64,000 bases of DNA from Sinomonas cyclohexanicum (GCF_020886775.1 NZ_AP024525.1:3162001-3226000); one strand, 5' to 3'. Positions 1 through 8,414 are shown, counted from the first letter of the stretch. The notes: generated from the letters alone by a model not told the origin. Numbers and translations: made by a program.

Positions 1-341
1 AAGTCCTCCGCGGCCTTCGCCGCAGCCTCGGCCGGGTCGATCGCCTCGGCGGGCTCGGCCACCTCCTCAGCACCGGCCTCGGCGGGCGCACCCTCGTCTG
101 CGCCGAGGTCCTCATCGCCAAGGTCCTCATCGGCGACGTCCGCACCCACGGAGGGCTCGTCGTCGTGCGCCGCCTCGTCCTCGGGCTCCGCCTCTGCGGA
201 ATCGGCGATTGCCTGATCGACGTCTTCCTTGTCGAGGGGAACGGCAGGCGCAGCGGGGGCAGCGGCGACGTCGGAGAAGGCAGGCTCGAACGCCGACTCC
301 TCGTGCTCGTTCCCGCGATCCTCGAGCTCGTGCTCAGACAC
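1..341 (-). CDS. nusG: Transcription termination/antitermination protein NusG (5' part; gene runs off the window)
   Basis: The minus-strand frame starts with GTG at 341-339, six bases after an AGGAG ribosome site, and runs to the window edge, so only about 113 N-terminal residues are present. They are a long acidic, Ala/Glu/Asp-rich extension (contains VSEHELEDRGNEHEE), the usual disordered N-terminus of actinobacterial NusG. The conserved NGN and KOW domains would lie outside the window. NusG binds RNA polymerase and couples it to Rho or ribosomes. Identity rests on this extension plus position directly downstream of secE, the near-universal secE-nusG order. The NGN domain itself is not seen. 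Confidence 0.85.
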   Translation of the reverse strand, partial: MSEHELEDRGNEHEESAFEPAFSDVAAAPAAPAVPLDKEDVDQAIADSAEAEPEDEAAHDDEPSVGADVADEDLGDEDLGADEGAPAEAGAEEVAEPAEAIDPAEAAAKAAED

Positions 342-454
342 TTAGTCTCCTGCTTTCCTCGTACGTCTTACTCGCTTGCGTTCTTAAATGGCTTATCCGC
401 ACACCCTGTCCCGGCCCCGGTCTCCCGGCGCGGGCCACGGTCTGCGGACCAGTC

Positions 455-715
455 CTAGTTCGACGTGGACGTCCCGCCGAAGACCCAGCCAACGCCGGTC
501 CCGAAGAGGAAGTCGAGGACGAACACGACCGCCATCATGACGACGACGAACCCCAGCACCACGAGCGTGTAGTTCAGGAGCTCCTGCCGGGTCGGCGTGA
601 CGACCTTGCGGAGCTCGCCGATCACCTGCCGGACGAAGAGTGCGATCCGGCCGAAGAAGCCAAGCTTCCTGGCCTGCTTGGGGCGGCCCGAACTGCTTGA
701 AGCCGTCTCGGTCAA
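455..715 (-). CDS. secE: Preprotein translocase subunit SecE
   Basis: 86 residues. The start is TTG (715-713), preceded by GAGG; an upstream GTG is out of frame. After a short Ser-rich cytoplasmic N-terminus comes the conserved amphipathic stretch (FVRQVIGELRKVVTPTRQE, about residues 27-45) and a single membrane helix (about 48-72), the minimal SecE architecture. SecE clamps the SecY channel in the SecYEG translocase. It is followed 113 nt downstream by nusG on the same strand, and is separated from the upstream tRNA-Trp by a hairpin terminator at 785-806. Confidence 0.95.
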   Translation of the reverse strand: MTETASSSSGRPKQARKLGFFGRIALFVRQVIGELRKVVTPTRQELLNYTLVVLGFVVVMMAVVFVLDFLFGTGVGWVFGGTSTSN

Positions 716-784
716 CCGATTCCTCGCTCACTCGCTACTTCCCGCAGGACTTCCCCGCCGGATCCGTTCTGTGGGTGCTGGAAA

Positions 785-806
785 AGCCCGGAACGCGTTC
801 CGGGCT
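785..806 (-). terminator. Hairpin terminator after tRNA-Trp
   Basis: A perfect 22-bp palindrome: a 10-bp stem AGCCCGGAAC/GTTCCGGGCT around GC. Read on the minus strand it is followed by TTTTCC, so it looks like an intrinsic terminator for the tRNA-Trp transcript, placed 11 nt beyond the tRNA and about 70 nt before secE. Confidence 0.75.
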
Positions 807-816
807 GGTTCCTGCG

Positions 817-889
817 CAGGGCAGACAGGACTCGAACCTGCAACCTGCGGTTTTGGAGACCGCTGCGCTACCAATTGCGCCACTGCCCT
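817..889 (-). tRNA. tRNA-Trp (anticodon CCA)
   Basis: A 73-nt cloverleaf read on the minus strand: 7-bp acceptor AGGGCAG/CTGCCCT, D arm, anticodon loop with CCA between 5-bp arms, T arm with GGTTCGAGTCC, discriminator G. CCA is not encoded. A tRNA-Trp next to secE-nusG is a common actinobacterial arrangement. A possible -10 element (TAAGGT) sits at 935-930. Confidence 0.96.
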
Positions 890-1139
890 TCGGTGGCAAA
901 CCACCTGACACGCCGATTCACCGTGGACTACCTTACCAAGGATCCACAGCGGCTTGTGCCATCGGGACCCGGCAGGACAGAACCACTCGCGGGATCCGGC
1001 GCCGAGGATCAAGTTTACGCATATTCCGCGCGGACGTCGAACCGACGCCCCGCGGGCCGGGTCCGGGGGGCCTCGAGCGCCTAGAGTAGGTAGCACGAGT
1101 CAGGCCCACGCTCGAAGACCACAACGAAGGGAATGCCCC

Positions 1140-2345
1140 ATGACCTCCGCCCGCGTGTCCCAGCGCATCGGATCCATCGCAGAGTCCGCCACCCTGGCCG
1201 TCGACGCGAAGGCGAAGGCGCTCAAGGCCGCGGGCCGGCCCGTGATCGGCTTCGGCGCCGGCGAGCCGGACTTCCCGACCCCGGACTACATCGTGGAGGC
1301 GGCCATCGCAGCCGCCCGCCAGCCGCGCTTCCACCGGTACTCCCCCGCCGGCGGCCTCCCGGAGCTCAAGGAGGCGATCGCCGCGAAGACCAAGCGCGAC
1401 TCCGGCTACGAGGCCGCGGCGTCCCAGGTCCTCGTGACGAACGGCGGCAAGCAGGCCGTCTACAACACCTTCGCCACACTCCTGGACCCGGGCGACGAGG
1501 TCCTCCTCCCGACCCCCTACTGGACCACGTACCCCGAGGCGATCCGCCTCGCGGGCGGCGTCCCGGTCGAGGTCTTCGCGGGCCCGGAGCAGGGCTACCT
1601 CGTCACGGTCGACCAGCTCGAGGCCGCACTCACCGAGCGCACCAAGATCCTCCTGTTCGTCTCGCCGTCCAACCCCACCGGCGCCGTGTACTCGCCCGAG
1701 CAGACCAAGGAGATCGGCCAGTGGGCCGCGTCCAAGGGCCTGTGGGTCGTGACCGACGAGATCTACGAGCACCTCACGTACGACGGCGTGCCCTTCACCT
1801 CGATCGCGACCGCCGCCCCGGAGCTCGGAGACAGGGTCGTGATCCTCAACGGCGTGGCCAAGACGTACGCGATGACCGGCTGGCGGGTGGGCTGGATGAT
1901 CGGTCCCGCGGACGTCATCAAGGCCGCCACGAACCTCCAGTCCCACGCGACGTCCAACGTTGCCAACGTCTCTCAGATGGCCGCCCTCGCCGCGGTCTCC
2001 GGCCCGCTCGACGCGGTGGAGGAGATGAAGGTCGCGTTCGACCGCCGCCGCCAGACCATGGTGAAGATGCTCTCCGAGATCGAGGGAGTCAACTGCCCCA
2101 CGCCCAAGGGCGCGTTCTACGTCTACCCGGACGTGCGCGGGATCCTCGGCAAGGAGGTCGCCGGGGTCCGCCCGGCCACCTCGGCCGAACTCGCCGCGCT
2201 CATCCTGGACAAGGTCGAGGTGGCGATCGTCCCGGGCGAGGCGTTCGGCCCGAGCGGGTACGTGCGGCTCTCCTACGCGCTCGGCGACGACGACCTCGCC
2301 GAGGGCGTCGGCCGCATCCAGGAGCTCCTCGCGGCCGCGAAGTAG
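1140..2345 (+). CDS. aspC: Pyridoxal-phosphate class I/II aminotransferase (aspartate aminotransferase type)
   Basis: 401 residues, the usual length for subgroup-I aspartate aminotransferases. ATG at 1140 follows GAAGGG; an upstream in-frame extension is not supported. Fold-type I landmarks are visible: [10 protein letters not shown] near residue 40, SPSNPTGA with N178, D206 and Y209 in TDEIYE, and the Schiff-base lysine K241 in [13 protein letters not shown]. The protein should transfer the amino group between aspartate (or a related amino acid) and 2-oxoglutarate in the cytosol. Substrate range cannot be fixed from sequence, and prephenate or aromatic substrates are possible. A likely -10 (TAGAGT, 1082-1087) gives a leader of about 46 nt. 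Confidence 0.92.
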   Translation: MTSARVSQRIGSIAESATLAVDAKAKALKAAGRPVIGFGAGEPDFPTPDYIVEAAIAAARQPRFHRYSPAGGLPELKEAIAAKTKRDSGYEAAASQVLVTNGGKQAVYNTFATLLDPGDEVLLPTPYWTTYPEAIRLAGGVPVEVFAGPEQGYLVTVDQLEAALTERTKILLFVSPSNPTGAVYSPEQTKEIGQWAASKGLWVVTDEIYEHLTYDGVPFTSIATAAPELGDRVVILNGVAKTYAMTGWRVGWMIGPADVIKAATNLQSHATSNVANVSQMAALAAVSGPLDAVEEMKVAFDRRRQTMVKMLSEIEGVNCPTPKGAFYVYPDVRGILGKEVAGVRPATSAELAALILDKVEVAIVPGEAFGPSGYVRLSYALGDDDLAEGVGRIQELLAAAK

Positions 2346-2362
2346 GGCACCCGAGCTCCTGT

Positions 2363-2420
2363 GGCGCACGACGGCGAAGGCTCGCCTCCCGCGGGAGGTG
2401 AGCCTTCGCCGTCGTGCGCC
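2363..2420. terminator. Very strong hairpin (28-bp stem, 2-nt loop), probable terminator
   Basis: Arms 2363-2390 and 2393-2420 pair over 28 bp with a single G-T mismatch around GC. It begins 18 nt after the aminotransferase stop. No T tract follows, which is common in high-GC actinobacteria. The base of each arm is the decamer GCACGACGGC (2366-2375) or its complement (2408-2417), a motif that recurs throughout this window. Confidence 0.75.
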
Positions 2421-2424
2421 AAGA

Positions 2425-2463
2425 GCGACCCGCAGAAGGTGACCTCCAGAAGCTGCCCCCCAG
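2425..2463. repeat. 14-bp tandem repeat array, left part (interrupted by IS110 element)
   Basis: Phased 14-bp units: GCGACCCGCAGAAG (2425-2438), GTGACCTCCAGAAG (2439-2452), and a third unit that breaks off after CTGCCCCCCAG (2453-2463). The missing AAG and the next unit resume at 4011 on the far side of the insertion element. The same unit type makes up the arrays at 28161-28249 and 40524-40659. Confidence 0.8.
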
Positions 2464-2735
2464 CATGGGGGCGCCGCCTGCGGGGCGCACCGTGGTGCGC
2501 GAAGGTTCGTGCGTGGCCGGTGGTTGCGCCGTGTGTGTGCGGGATGGATGCTGGGGGTGTCCGTCGCGGTCGACCCCGAACCTTCTGTGGTGCCGGTGAG
2601 CCTGTCCTCCAGCATGGTGGCGGAGGGCCTCCGCGGGAACCGTGGATTGGTGCCTTTGAGCCCGAGCGTCAGACTTCCGAATCTCTCCTGCCCTCCCCGC
2701 GGCGGACGCCATTCCGATCGGAAAGGAGCCAGGCG
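2464..2735 (+). ncRNA. Candidate bridge-RNA region in the left end of the IS110 element
   Basis: This is a 272-nt non-coding left end upstream of the recombinase, the place where IS110-subgroup elements encode their bridge RNA. Three short matches fit guide segments. CGCGAAGGTT (2498-2507) is the exact complement of AACCTTCGCG at the right end (3997-4006). CAGCATGGTGGCG (2610-2622) matches 12 of 13 bases of the left end (2461-2473). ACCTTCTG (2580-2587) is the complement of the target CAGAAGGT. Palindromes at 2620-2634 and 2712-2723 could form stems. Order and fold of the guides do not obviously copy IS621, so this is a hypothesis. Confidence 0.35.
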
Positions 2736-3974
2736 ATGGAACTCCTCCATCCCCGGTGCGCGGGAATCGACATCTCCAAGCGGGACGCGAAGGTCTGCGT
2801 CCGCATCGCCGGGACGGGCCGCGCCAAGGCCGTCGAGACGGTCACGACATGGTCCTCCATGACCGGTCAGATCCTGGCCCTGCGCGAACACCTCGCCCAG
2901 CAGCAGGTCACGTGCGTGGTCATGGAGGCCACCAGCGACTACTGGAAGCCGTTCTACTACCTCCTCGAGGACCTGCCCGGGGTCGAGGTCATGCTGGTCA
3001 ACGCCCGGCAGGTGAAGAACGTCCCGGGAAGGAAGACCGACGTCGCCGACGCGACCTGGCTGGCCCAGCTCGGCGCGCACGGGCTCGTGCGGGCCTCGCT
3101 CGTCCCCCCGGCCCCGATCCGCCAGCTGCGCGACCTGACCCGGACCCGCACCGCGATCACCCGCGACCGGGCCCGGGAGGCCCAGCGACTGGAGAAGCTC
3201 CTGGAGGACGCCGGGATCAAGCTCTCCTCCGTCGCCACGGACATCCTCGGGGTCTCCGGGCGGGCCATGCTCGAGGCCCTGATCACCGGAAACACCGACC
3301 CCGGGGCCATGGCGGAGCTGGCCAGGACCAGCCTCAGGCCCAAGATCCCAGCCCTGACCGAGGCCCTGACCGGCCGGTTCACCGCCCACCACGCCTTCCT
3401 GGCCCGGATCCACCTGGACCTGATCGACCAGCACACCGCCGCGATCGAGACCCTCACCGCACAGATCGAGGCGCTCATGGAGCCCTTTCGCGGCTTCCAC
3501 GACCTGATCACCACCATCCCGGGGATCAGCACCACGATCGCCGACGTCATCGTCGCCGAGACCGGCGCGGACATGTCCCGCTTCCCCACCGCCGAGCACC
3601 TGGCCTCCTGGGCCGGCACCGCCCCGGGGAACAACGAATCCGCCGGCAGGGTCAAGTCCTCCCGCACCCGCCCCGGCAACCCCTACCTCCTGGGAGCCCT
3701 GGGCATCTTCGCCATGGTCTGCGCGAACCACCCCGGCACCTACCTCCACGCCAAATACCGCCGCATCGCCGCCCGCCGCGGCCCGATGAGGGCCATCGTC
3801 GCACTCGAGCACACGCTCCTGGTCACAATCTGGCACATGGGCACCACCGGCACCCTCTACCAGGACCCCGGCCCCGACTACTACACCCGCAACCACCCCG
3901 ACCGCGCCAAGAACCGCGCCATCCACCAGCTACAGGCCCTCGGATACAACGTCACCCTCGACCACGCCTCATAA
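2736..3974 (+). CDS. IS110-family transposase (DEDD serine bridge recombinase)
   Basis: 412 residues; ATG at 2736 follows AAAGGAG. The N-terminal RuvC-like DEDD domain shows GIDISKRDAKV (D10), VMEATSDYW and the KTDVADATWLAQL block. The C-terminal transposase_20 domain has the helix-hairpin IPGISTTIADVIVAETG, then SWAGTAPGNNESAGR with the serine nucleophile region. The length is normal and no frameshift is seen, so the copy may be active. Family knowledge: such recombinases move the element by RNA-guided recombination without staggered target duplication. Codon use is as GC-rich as the neighbours, so the donor was probably related. Confidence 0.95.
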   Translation: MELLHPRCAGIDISKRDAKVCVRIAGTGRAKAVETVTTWSSMTGQILALREHLAQQQVTCVVMEATSDYWKPFYYLLEDLPGVEVMLVNARQVKNVPGRKTDVADATWLAQLGAHGLVRASLVPPAPIRQLRDLTRTRTAITRDRAREAQRLEKLLEDAGIKLSSVATDILGVSGRAMLEALITGNTDPGAMAELARTSLRPKIPALTEALTGRFTAHHAFLARIHLDLIDQHTAAIETLTAQIEALMEPFRGFHDLITTIPGISTTIADVIVAETGADMSRFPTAEHLASWAGTAPGNNESAGRVKSSRTRPGNPYLLGALGIFAMVCANHPGTYLHAKYRRIAARRGPMRAIVALEHTLLVTIWHMGTTGTLYQDPGPDYYTRNHPDRAKNRAIHQLQALGYNVTLDHAS

Positions 3975-4007
3975 CCCAACGAGCACACCCCACCGGAACC
4001 TTCGCGT

Positions 4008-4047
4008 CAGAAGGTGACCCCCAGATCTAGAGGTCAGGTCCTGCGGG
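4008..4047. repeat. 14-bp repeat array, right part
   Basis: The array resumes after the insertion: AAG (4011-4013) completes unit 3, and GTGACCCCCAGATC (4014-4027) is unit 4. Downstream, GGGTCACC (4044-4051) is the inverted partner of GGTGACCC (4013-4020), so the array could fold. The stop codon of the minus-strand regulator (4050-4048) lies inside this inverted arm. Confidence 0.7.
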
Positions 4048-4722
4048 TCACCAGATGCGGCGGTCCGCTGCCCAGCGGGAGAGCTCGTGGCGGTTGGTCA
4101 GCTGGAGCTTGCGCAGCACGGCCGAGACGTGGGTCTCCACCGTCTTGACCGAGATGAACAGCTCCTTCGCGGTCTCCTTGTACGAGTACCCGCGGGCGAT
4201 CAGCCGCATGACGTCGAGCTCCCGGGCGGAGAGCTTGTCCAGCTCGTCGTCGGCCACGGACTGGGTGCCGAATGCGTCGAGCACGAACCCTGCGAGGCGG
4301 GGCGAGAACACGGCGTCGCCCTCGGCGACGCGGAGCACGGCGTCGGTGATCTCACGCCCCGAGGCCGTCTTGGTGACGTAGCCGCGGGCCCCGGCACGGA
4401 TCGTGGAGACCACGTCCTCGGCGGCGTCCGAGACGCTCAGGGCGAGGAACCGGACCTCGGGCAGGAGCGCGGCGCAGCGGGTCAGGACCTCGCGGCCGCC
4501 CCCGCCGAGCCCGCCGGGCAGGTGGACGTCGAGCAGCACAACCCGCGGGCGGAGCTCCTCGACCGCCTCGACCGCCCCTTCCACCGTGCCGGCCTCGCCG
4601 ACGACCCGGACACGCTCGTCGAGATCGGCTTTGAGGCCGGAGCGGAAGATCGTGTGGTCATCCACGATCACCACGGTCACGGGGTCTGCGCCCCCGCGTG
4701 CAGCATCGGTGTCCTCGCTCAT
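4048..4722 (-). CDS. LuxR/NarL-family response regulator
   Basis: 224 residues. The receiver domain (about 15-135) has the acid pair D21-D22, phospho-acceptor D65 in VVLLDVHLPG, a conserved Ser (LALSVSD) and Lys (YVTKT). The C-terminal GerE helix-turn-helix (about 158-220) carries LSARELDVMRLIARG and ISVKTVETHVS. It overlaps the upstream histidine kinase by 4 nt (ATGA), so the two form a two-component pair. The partner kinase bears a PspC domain, which points to envelope stress. The likely targets are the PspC/toastrack genes just beyond the kinase, by inference only. Confidence 0.93.
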   Translation of the reverse strand: MSEDTDAARGGADPVTVVIVDDHTIFRSGLKADLDERVRVVGEAGTVEGAVEAVEELRPRVVLLDVHLPGGLGGGGREVLTRCAALLPEVRFLALSVSDAAEDVVSTIRAGARGYVTKTASGREITDAVLRVAEGDAVFSPRLAGFVLDAFGTQSVADDELDKLSARELDVMRLIARGYSYKETAKELFISVKTVETHVSAVLRKLQLTNRHELSRWAADRRIW

Positions 4723-6013
4723 GGCTCCTCCGTTCTGGGCAGCCTCAGCCGCACCTCTGTGCCCTGAGGGCCGCTCACTATCGTTGCCTCGCCGCCGTGG
4801 CGGCGCATGCGCCCCACGATCGACTCCCGCACCCCGAGACGGTCCTCGGGGACGGAGTCGGGGTCGAAGCCCTCGCCCCGGTCCTTGATGAAGACCTCGG
4901 TGGCGTCCTTGCCGGACTCCGCGTACACGGACACGGGCCCCGCGCCATGGCGGACCGCGTTGAGCATGGCCTCCCGCGAGGCCTGGAGGAGCGCGTCCTG
5001 GGCCTCGGCGGCACGCGTCTCGTCCGAGGCGTCACCGGGCTCGGTGCCCCCCACGGTCACGACGTCGATCGGCACCCCGTGCAGGTCCTCGACCTGCCCG
5101 GCGAGCTCCGCGATCCGGTCCGCGAACGTGCCGTGGCCGCTGCGCGCGTCGCGGTAGAGCCACTCGCGCAGCTCGCGCTCCTGCGCCCGGGCGAGCCGCG
5201 TGACGTCCGCCTCGTTGCCCGCCCGCCGCTGGATGAGGGCGAGGGTCTGCAGGACTGAGTCGTGGAGGTGCGCCGCGATCTCGGCCCGCTCCTCCTCGCG
5301 GACCCGCGCCGCGCGCTCGGCTCCGAATTCCCGCCAGAACTTGACCCCCCACGGCAGCAGCACGAGCGCCACTCCCGCGAGCACCGCGAACGAGGCGAGC
5401 AACGCCATGCCGAGCACGTTCCACTCGCTGCCGGAGACGGCGAGGGTCACGCCCGCGACCACGAGCGCGAGCCCTGCTCCCAGACGTAGCCAGCCCGTCC
5501 AGCGCTCGGCGCCCGCCCCACGGACGAGCCTCTCCCGCCGCACCTCGTCCAGCTGCATCCATGCCAGCGCCGCGCCGCCGAGTATCGCCGCGATCGGCAC
5601 GATCGTGTCCAGCGGCACCTGCACGCCGATGAGCGGCCCCCGAGCGCCACGGCTCCGAGGAGGAGCACGACGCCGAGCAGCACCTCGCGCGCGTAGCGCG
5701 GCACGTGCGGCGCCTCGCGCGGGCTCGATGCTGCCAGCCCGGAAGCCGGCTTCGCGGGCTCGCTCACCGCGGGCGCGATGGGCGACGCGGGCGTGCGGGC
5801 CCGCCGCTTCTGTGCCTCGGCCGCCGTGGGGACCATGATCCACAGCCAGCCGTACAGGACGATGCCTGCCCCACCCAGGAAGGCGGCGACGGCCATGATC
5901 CACCGCACCACGTCGGTGCGCATCCCCAGGTGGCGCGCGAGCCCGGAGCACACGCCTGCGATGAGGCGGTCCTCTCCCCGCACGAGCGGCGGCCGGGCCA
6001 TCGCGGTGTTCAT
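4719..6013 (-). pseudogene. PspC-domain sensor histidine kinase, broken by a 1-nt frameshift
   Basis: Two overlapping frames make one protein of about 431 residues. The first, from ATG 6013, holds a PspC domain (VRGEDRLIAGVCSGLARHLG) with its membrane helix, then a linker and a further helix. Near 5637-5641, a run of five C, the frame slips. Adding one C would join it to the second frame, which holds two or three membrane helices, a HisKA_3 box (AAHLHDSVLQTLALI) and an HATPase domain (NAVRHG, DRGEGFDP). This is the NarL-type kinase for the regulator at 4048-4722. The homopolymer site means a sequencing error is as likely as a real mutation. As written, the kinase is not made. Confidence 0.85.
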
Positions 6014-6137
6014 GCTTCCATCCAAGCACCATTGACCGGGCCCAGGGCCGGTCCGAGGCGGATCCCGGGGTCCATTCAGGGTTCGTTCAGGGTGTCCCCC
6101 CATGGGGGCGCGCGGCGCCGGGCGGAAGGATGGAGGC

Positions 6138-7682
6138 ATGAGCACCGAACAGAGCCCTGGCGACCAGCCAGCATCCCAGCCCCAGGACGAACCCCACCCT
6201 CAGCCCGGCGGCGCGGCAGCAGCCGACGCGGCAGCAGCCGGCGCGAGCCCGCCCGGCCCGGCCCAGGCCGGCTCAGCGCCCCACACGGGACCATCCCACC
6301 CGGTAACGGCTGGGCCGACCCCGCCCCGCGGCGGTGACTTCTTCAGCTGGATCCGCAGCCTCGGCATCACCCGCGGCGGCGACCGCTGGATGGGCGGCGT
6401 CGCGAGCGGCCTCGCCCACCGTTGGGGCGTGGACCCCGTCCTCATCCGCGGCCTCTTCCTCGTCGCGGCCATCTTCCTCGGGGTCGGGGTGCTCGCCTAC
6501 GGCATCCTGTGGCTCCTCCTCCCCGAGGCCGACGGCCGCATCCACGCCCAGGAGGCCGCCCACGGCCGGTGGACGGCGGGCATGACCGGCGGCCTCATCG
6601 TCACGATCCTCGGCCTGGGCGGCGCCCGCGCCGGCTTCTGGTTCGGCGAGGGCGGGATCGGGGGCGCCTTCTGGGGTCTCTTCTGGGTGGCCGTCGTCGC
6701 CTTCGGCATCTACAGCATCGTCCGTGGCAGCCGCCGGCGCGCAGCCTACCGCGCCGGGTGGCACGCCTCACAGCCCGTGGACCCCGGCGCCGGCAGCAGC
6801 GCCGGCGCCAGCTCCGGAGGCGCGGACACCGTGGGTTCGGCCGCGCCGTTCTCCGGTGGCGTGCCCGCCTCCGGCGACGCCTACTACGCGAAGCCGGGCG
6901 CGGCGCCGTCGTACTCCTCCTCCGCCGGGTACTACGCGAGCGGGCAGTCCGCGAGCGTGCCGTACTACGGCGGGCACGGCCAGCAGAGCGCTCCCCCGTA
7001 CTACGGTGGCTCCCTCCCGCCGGTCCCTGCGCCGGTCCGCGCTCCGCAGCCGCGCGTGCCCCGACGGCGCGGGCCCTCGGCTCCGTTCGTCCTCGTCGTC
7101 CTCGGCGTGGCAGCGCTCGTGGCAGGCTCGCTCGGCGTCCTCGTCGCCACGGGCACCATCCCGCTCGCTGCCGGGGCGATCTGGACCTCGGTCGCGATCG
7201 TGCTCGGCCTCGGCATCCTCGTTGCGGGCCTGCGCGGCCGCACCGCCGGGATCCTGACCCTGTTCGCGGTCGTGGCCCTCGTGGGCGGCGCGGTCAGCCA
7301 GAGCGTGGACCGGTTCTCGACCTTTCAGGCCCACACGGCCTCCTATGCCCCCGCCACGGTCGCCCAGGCCACCGCGGGGTACGACATCACCGCGGCGAAG
7401 GGCACCCTCGACCTCAGCGCCCTCGACGCCACGCCGCTCGCGGGCGAGGCCATCATCCCCGTCAAGGTCACGATGAGCGACCTGACCATCACCGTCCCGA
7501 AGGACGTGCCCGTCGAGGTCCGCAGCTCGGCGACTCTGGCCGACGTGAAGGCCAACGGCCACACGACCGCGGGCATCACCCAGCGGGACACCGCCACCTA
7601 CAACTCGGGCAAGCCCGGGGCCACCCTCGTGGTGAACCTCGACGCGACCCTGAGCAACGTCACGATCACCGAGGAGCGCTGA
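6138..7682 (+). CDS. PspC-domain and toastrack (LiaF-like) membrane protein, copy 1
   Basis: 514 residues; ATG follows GGAGG. A Pro/Ala/Gln-rich N-terminus (1-65) precedes a PspC domain (GGDRWMGGVASGLAHRWGVD, ending near residue 140). Several membrane helices follow, then a long Gly/Ser/Tyr-rich linker, three more helices (about 315-400), and a C-terminal beta-rich toastrack domain (about 425-514) ending LVVNLDATLSNVTITEE. The toastrack fold is shared with LiaF/YvqF envelope-stress proteins. The gene is divergent from the PspC-kinase (125 bp between starts), suggesting a shared stress circuit. A close paralogue is at 8595-9959. Confidence 0.88.
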   Translation: MSTEQSPGDQPASQPQDEPHPQPGGAAAADAAAAGASPPGPAQAGSAPHTGPSHPVTAGPTPPRGGDFFSWIRSLGITRGGDRWMGGVASGLAHRWGVDPVLIRGLFLVAAIFLGVGVLAYGILWLLLPEADGRIHAQEAAHGRWTAGMTGGLIVTILGLGGARAGFWFGEGGIGGAFWGLFWVAVVAFGIYSIVRGSRRRAAYRAGWHASQPVDPGAGSSAGASSGGADTVGSAAPFSGGVPASGDAYYAKPGAAPSYSSSAGYYASGQSASVPYYGGHGQQSAPPYYGGSLPPVPAPVRAPQPRVPRRRGPSAPFVLVVLGVAALVAGSLGVLVATGTIPLAAGAIWTSVAIVLGLGILVAGLRGRTAGILTLFAVVALVGGAVSQSVDRFSTFQAHTASYAPATVAQATAGYDITAAKGTLDLSALDATPLAGEAIIPVKVTMSDLTITVPKDVPVEVRSSATLADVKANGHTTAGITQRDTATYNSGKPGATLVVNLDATLSNVTITEER

Positions 7683-7683
7683 G

Positions 7684-8055
7684 ATGAGCACGCAGCAGGA
7701 CTTCCGGCCCGAGACTTCCGGGCCGTCCATTGGAACGATGGTGTGGGGAGCAGTGGTCATCGTGGTCGGAGCGCTCATGCTCGCCAACCGCCTCGGATGG
7801 TTCAGCATCGACCCCGGGTACGCGGCCGCCGGCATCCTCCTCCTCGCGGGGCTCGGCCTCGTGATCGGCGGCATCGCGGCCTCGCGCCGCCGCCGGACGG
7901 TGACGGACGACGGCGAGCCGGTCGCCTCGGTCGGGGATGGCATCGATGCGGCGCCCACCGCGACCACGGCTCCGGCCACCGCCACGAAGCCGAACCCGTA
8001 CGCTCCCGGGCCGCGCACCGCCGGCCCCACCACCAGCCCATCCACCAACGACTGA
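7684..8055 (+). CDS. Small two-helix membrane protein, copy 1
   Basis: 123 residues starting one base after the previous stop (TGA G ATG). Two membrane helices (about 17-36 and 43-63) are joined by a short turn containing NRLGWFSIDPG, followed by RRRR and a Thr/Pro/Ala-rich cytoplasmic tail. The topology resembles LiaI-type partners of LiaF proteins. No catalytic residues are visible. Coupled to the PspC/toastrack gene, it probably serves the same complex. The copy at 9961-10194 has the same motif (GRLGWLSVDPG) but lacks the long tail. Confidence 0.75.
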   Translation: MSTQQDFRPETSGPSIGTMVWGAVVIVVGALMLANRLGWFSIDPGYAAAGILLLAGLGLVIGGIAASRRRRTVTDDGEPVASVGDGIDAAPTATTAPATATKPNPYAPGPRTAGPTTSPSTND

Positions 8056-8086
8056 CCGCAAACCGATCACCTCCAGGAGAGACACC

Positions 8087-8377
8087 ATGGACTCGTTCTT
8101 CAACGCCCTCCGCTCGGCGGGCCTCAAGCGCGGACCGCGCCGGATCGTGGGCGGCGTGCTCGGCGGCATCGCCGACCGGCTCAACGTCGACCCCGTGTTC
8201 GTACGCATCGCATTCCTCGTCCTCTGCCTGCTGCCCGGTCCCGCGGTCCTCGCGTACATCGTCGCGTGGGTCCTCATCCCCGACCAGACCGGCCGGATCA
8301 TCCTCGAGGACTGGGTCCGCCCCAAGGGCGTCGGCCCCGGCGGCCCGGGCGCTGGGTCCGTGGGCCCCGGCGCCTGA
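8087..8377 (+). CDS. Short PspC-domain protein
   Basis: 96 residues; ATG at 8087 follows CCAGGAGAG. Almost the whole protein is a PspC domain (RRIVGGVLGGIADRLNVDP, a membrane helix at about 40-62, then WVLIPDQTGRI) with a Gly/Pro-rich tail. PspC domains sense or transmit membrane stress. It is the third PspC-bearing gene in this cluster (a fourth, in the kinase, faces the other way) and ends the first transcription block, being followed by a hairpin terminator. Confidence 0.85.
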   Translation: MDSFFNALRSAGLKRGPRRIVGGVLGGIADRLNVDPVFVRIAFLVLCLLPGPAVLAYIVAWVLIPDQTGRIILEDWVRPKGVGPGGPGAGSVGPGA

Positions 8378-8414
8378 TCCCGGAACCCGACCATGCCGCC
8401 GGTGTGCGGCGCCC

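Larger units (their letters stand above)
2464..4010 (+). mobile_element. IS110-family insertion element, about 1.55 kb, inserted in a 14-bp repeat array
   Basis: The boundaries come from the target. If bases 2464-4010 are removed, CTGCCCCCCAG (2453-2463) joins AAG (4011-4013), restoring an uninterrupted 14-bp phase: GCGACCCGCAGAAG, GTGACCTCCAGAAG, CTGCCCCCCAGAAG, GTGACCCCCAGATC. CAG is shared by both ends (2461-2463 and 4008-4010), so the exact cut is uncertain by three bases. There is no long target duplication or clear terminal inverted repeat, as is typical of IS110 rather than DDE elements. The 272-nt left non-coding end and 36-nt right end fit the IS110 subgroup, in which the left end carries the bridge RNA. 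A hairpin (7-bp stem, 2485-2500) lies near the left end. Confidence 0.85.

Noticed and set aside
2498-4006. CGCGAAGGTT (2498-2507) and AACCTTCGCG (3997-4006) as terminal inverted repeats of the insertion element
   Set aside because: The 14-bp phase of the target places the left end at 2464, 34 bp outside the first copy. The pair is better explained as a guide match in the candidate bridge RNA or a subterminal repeat.
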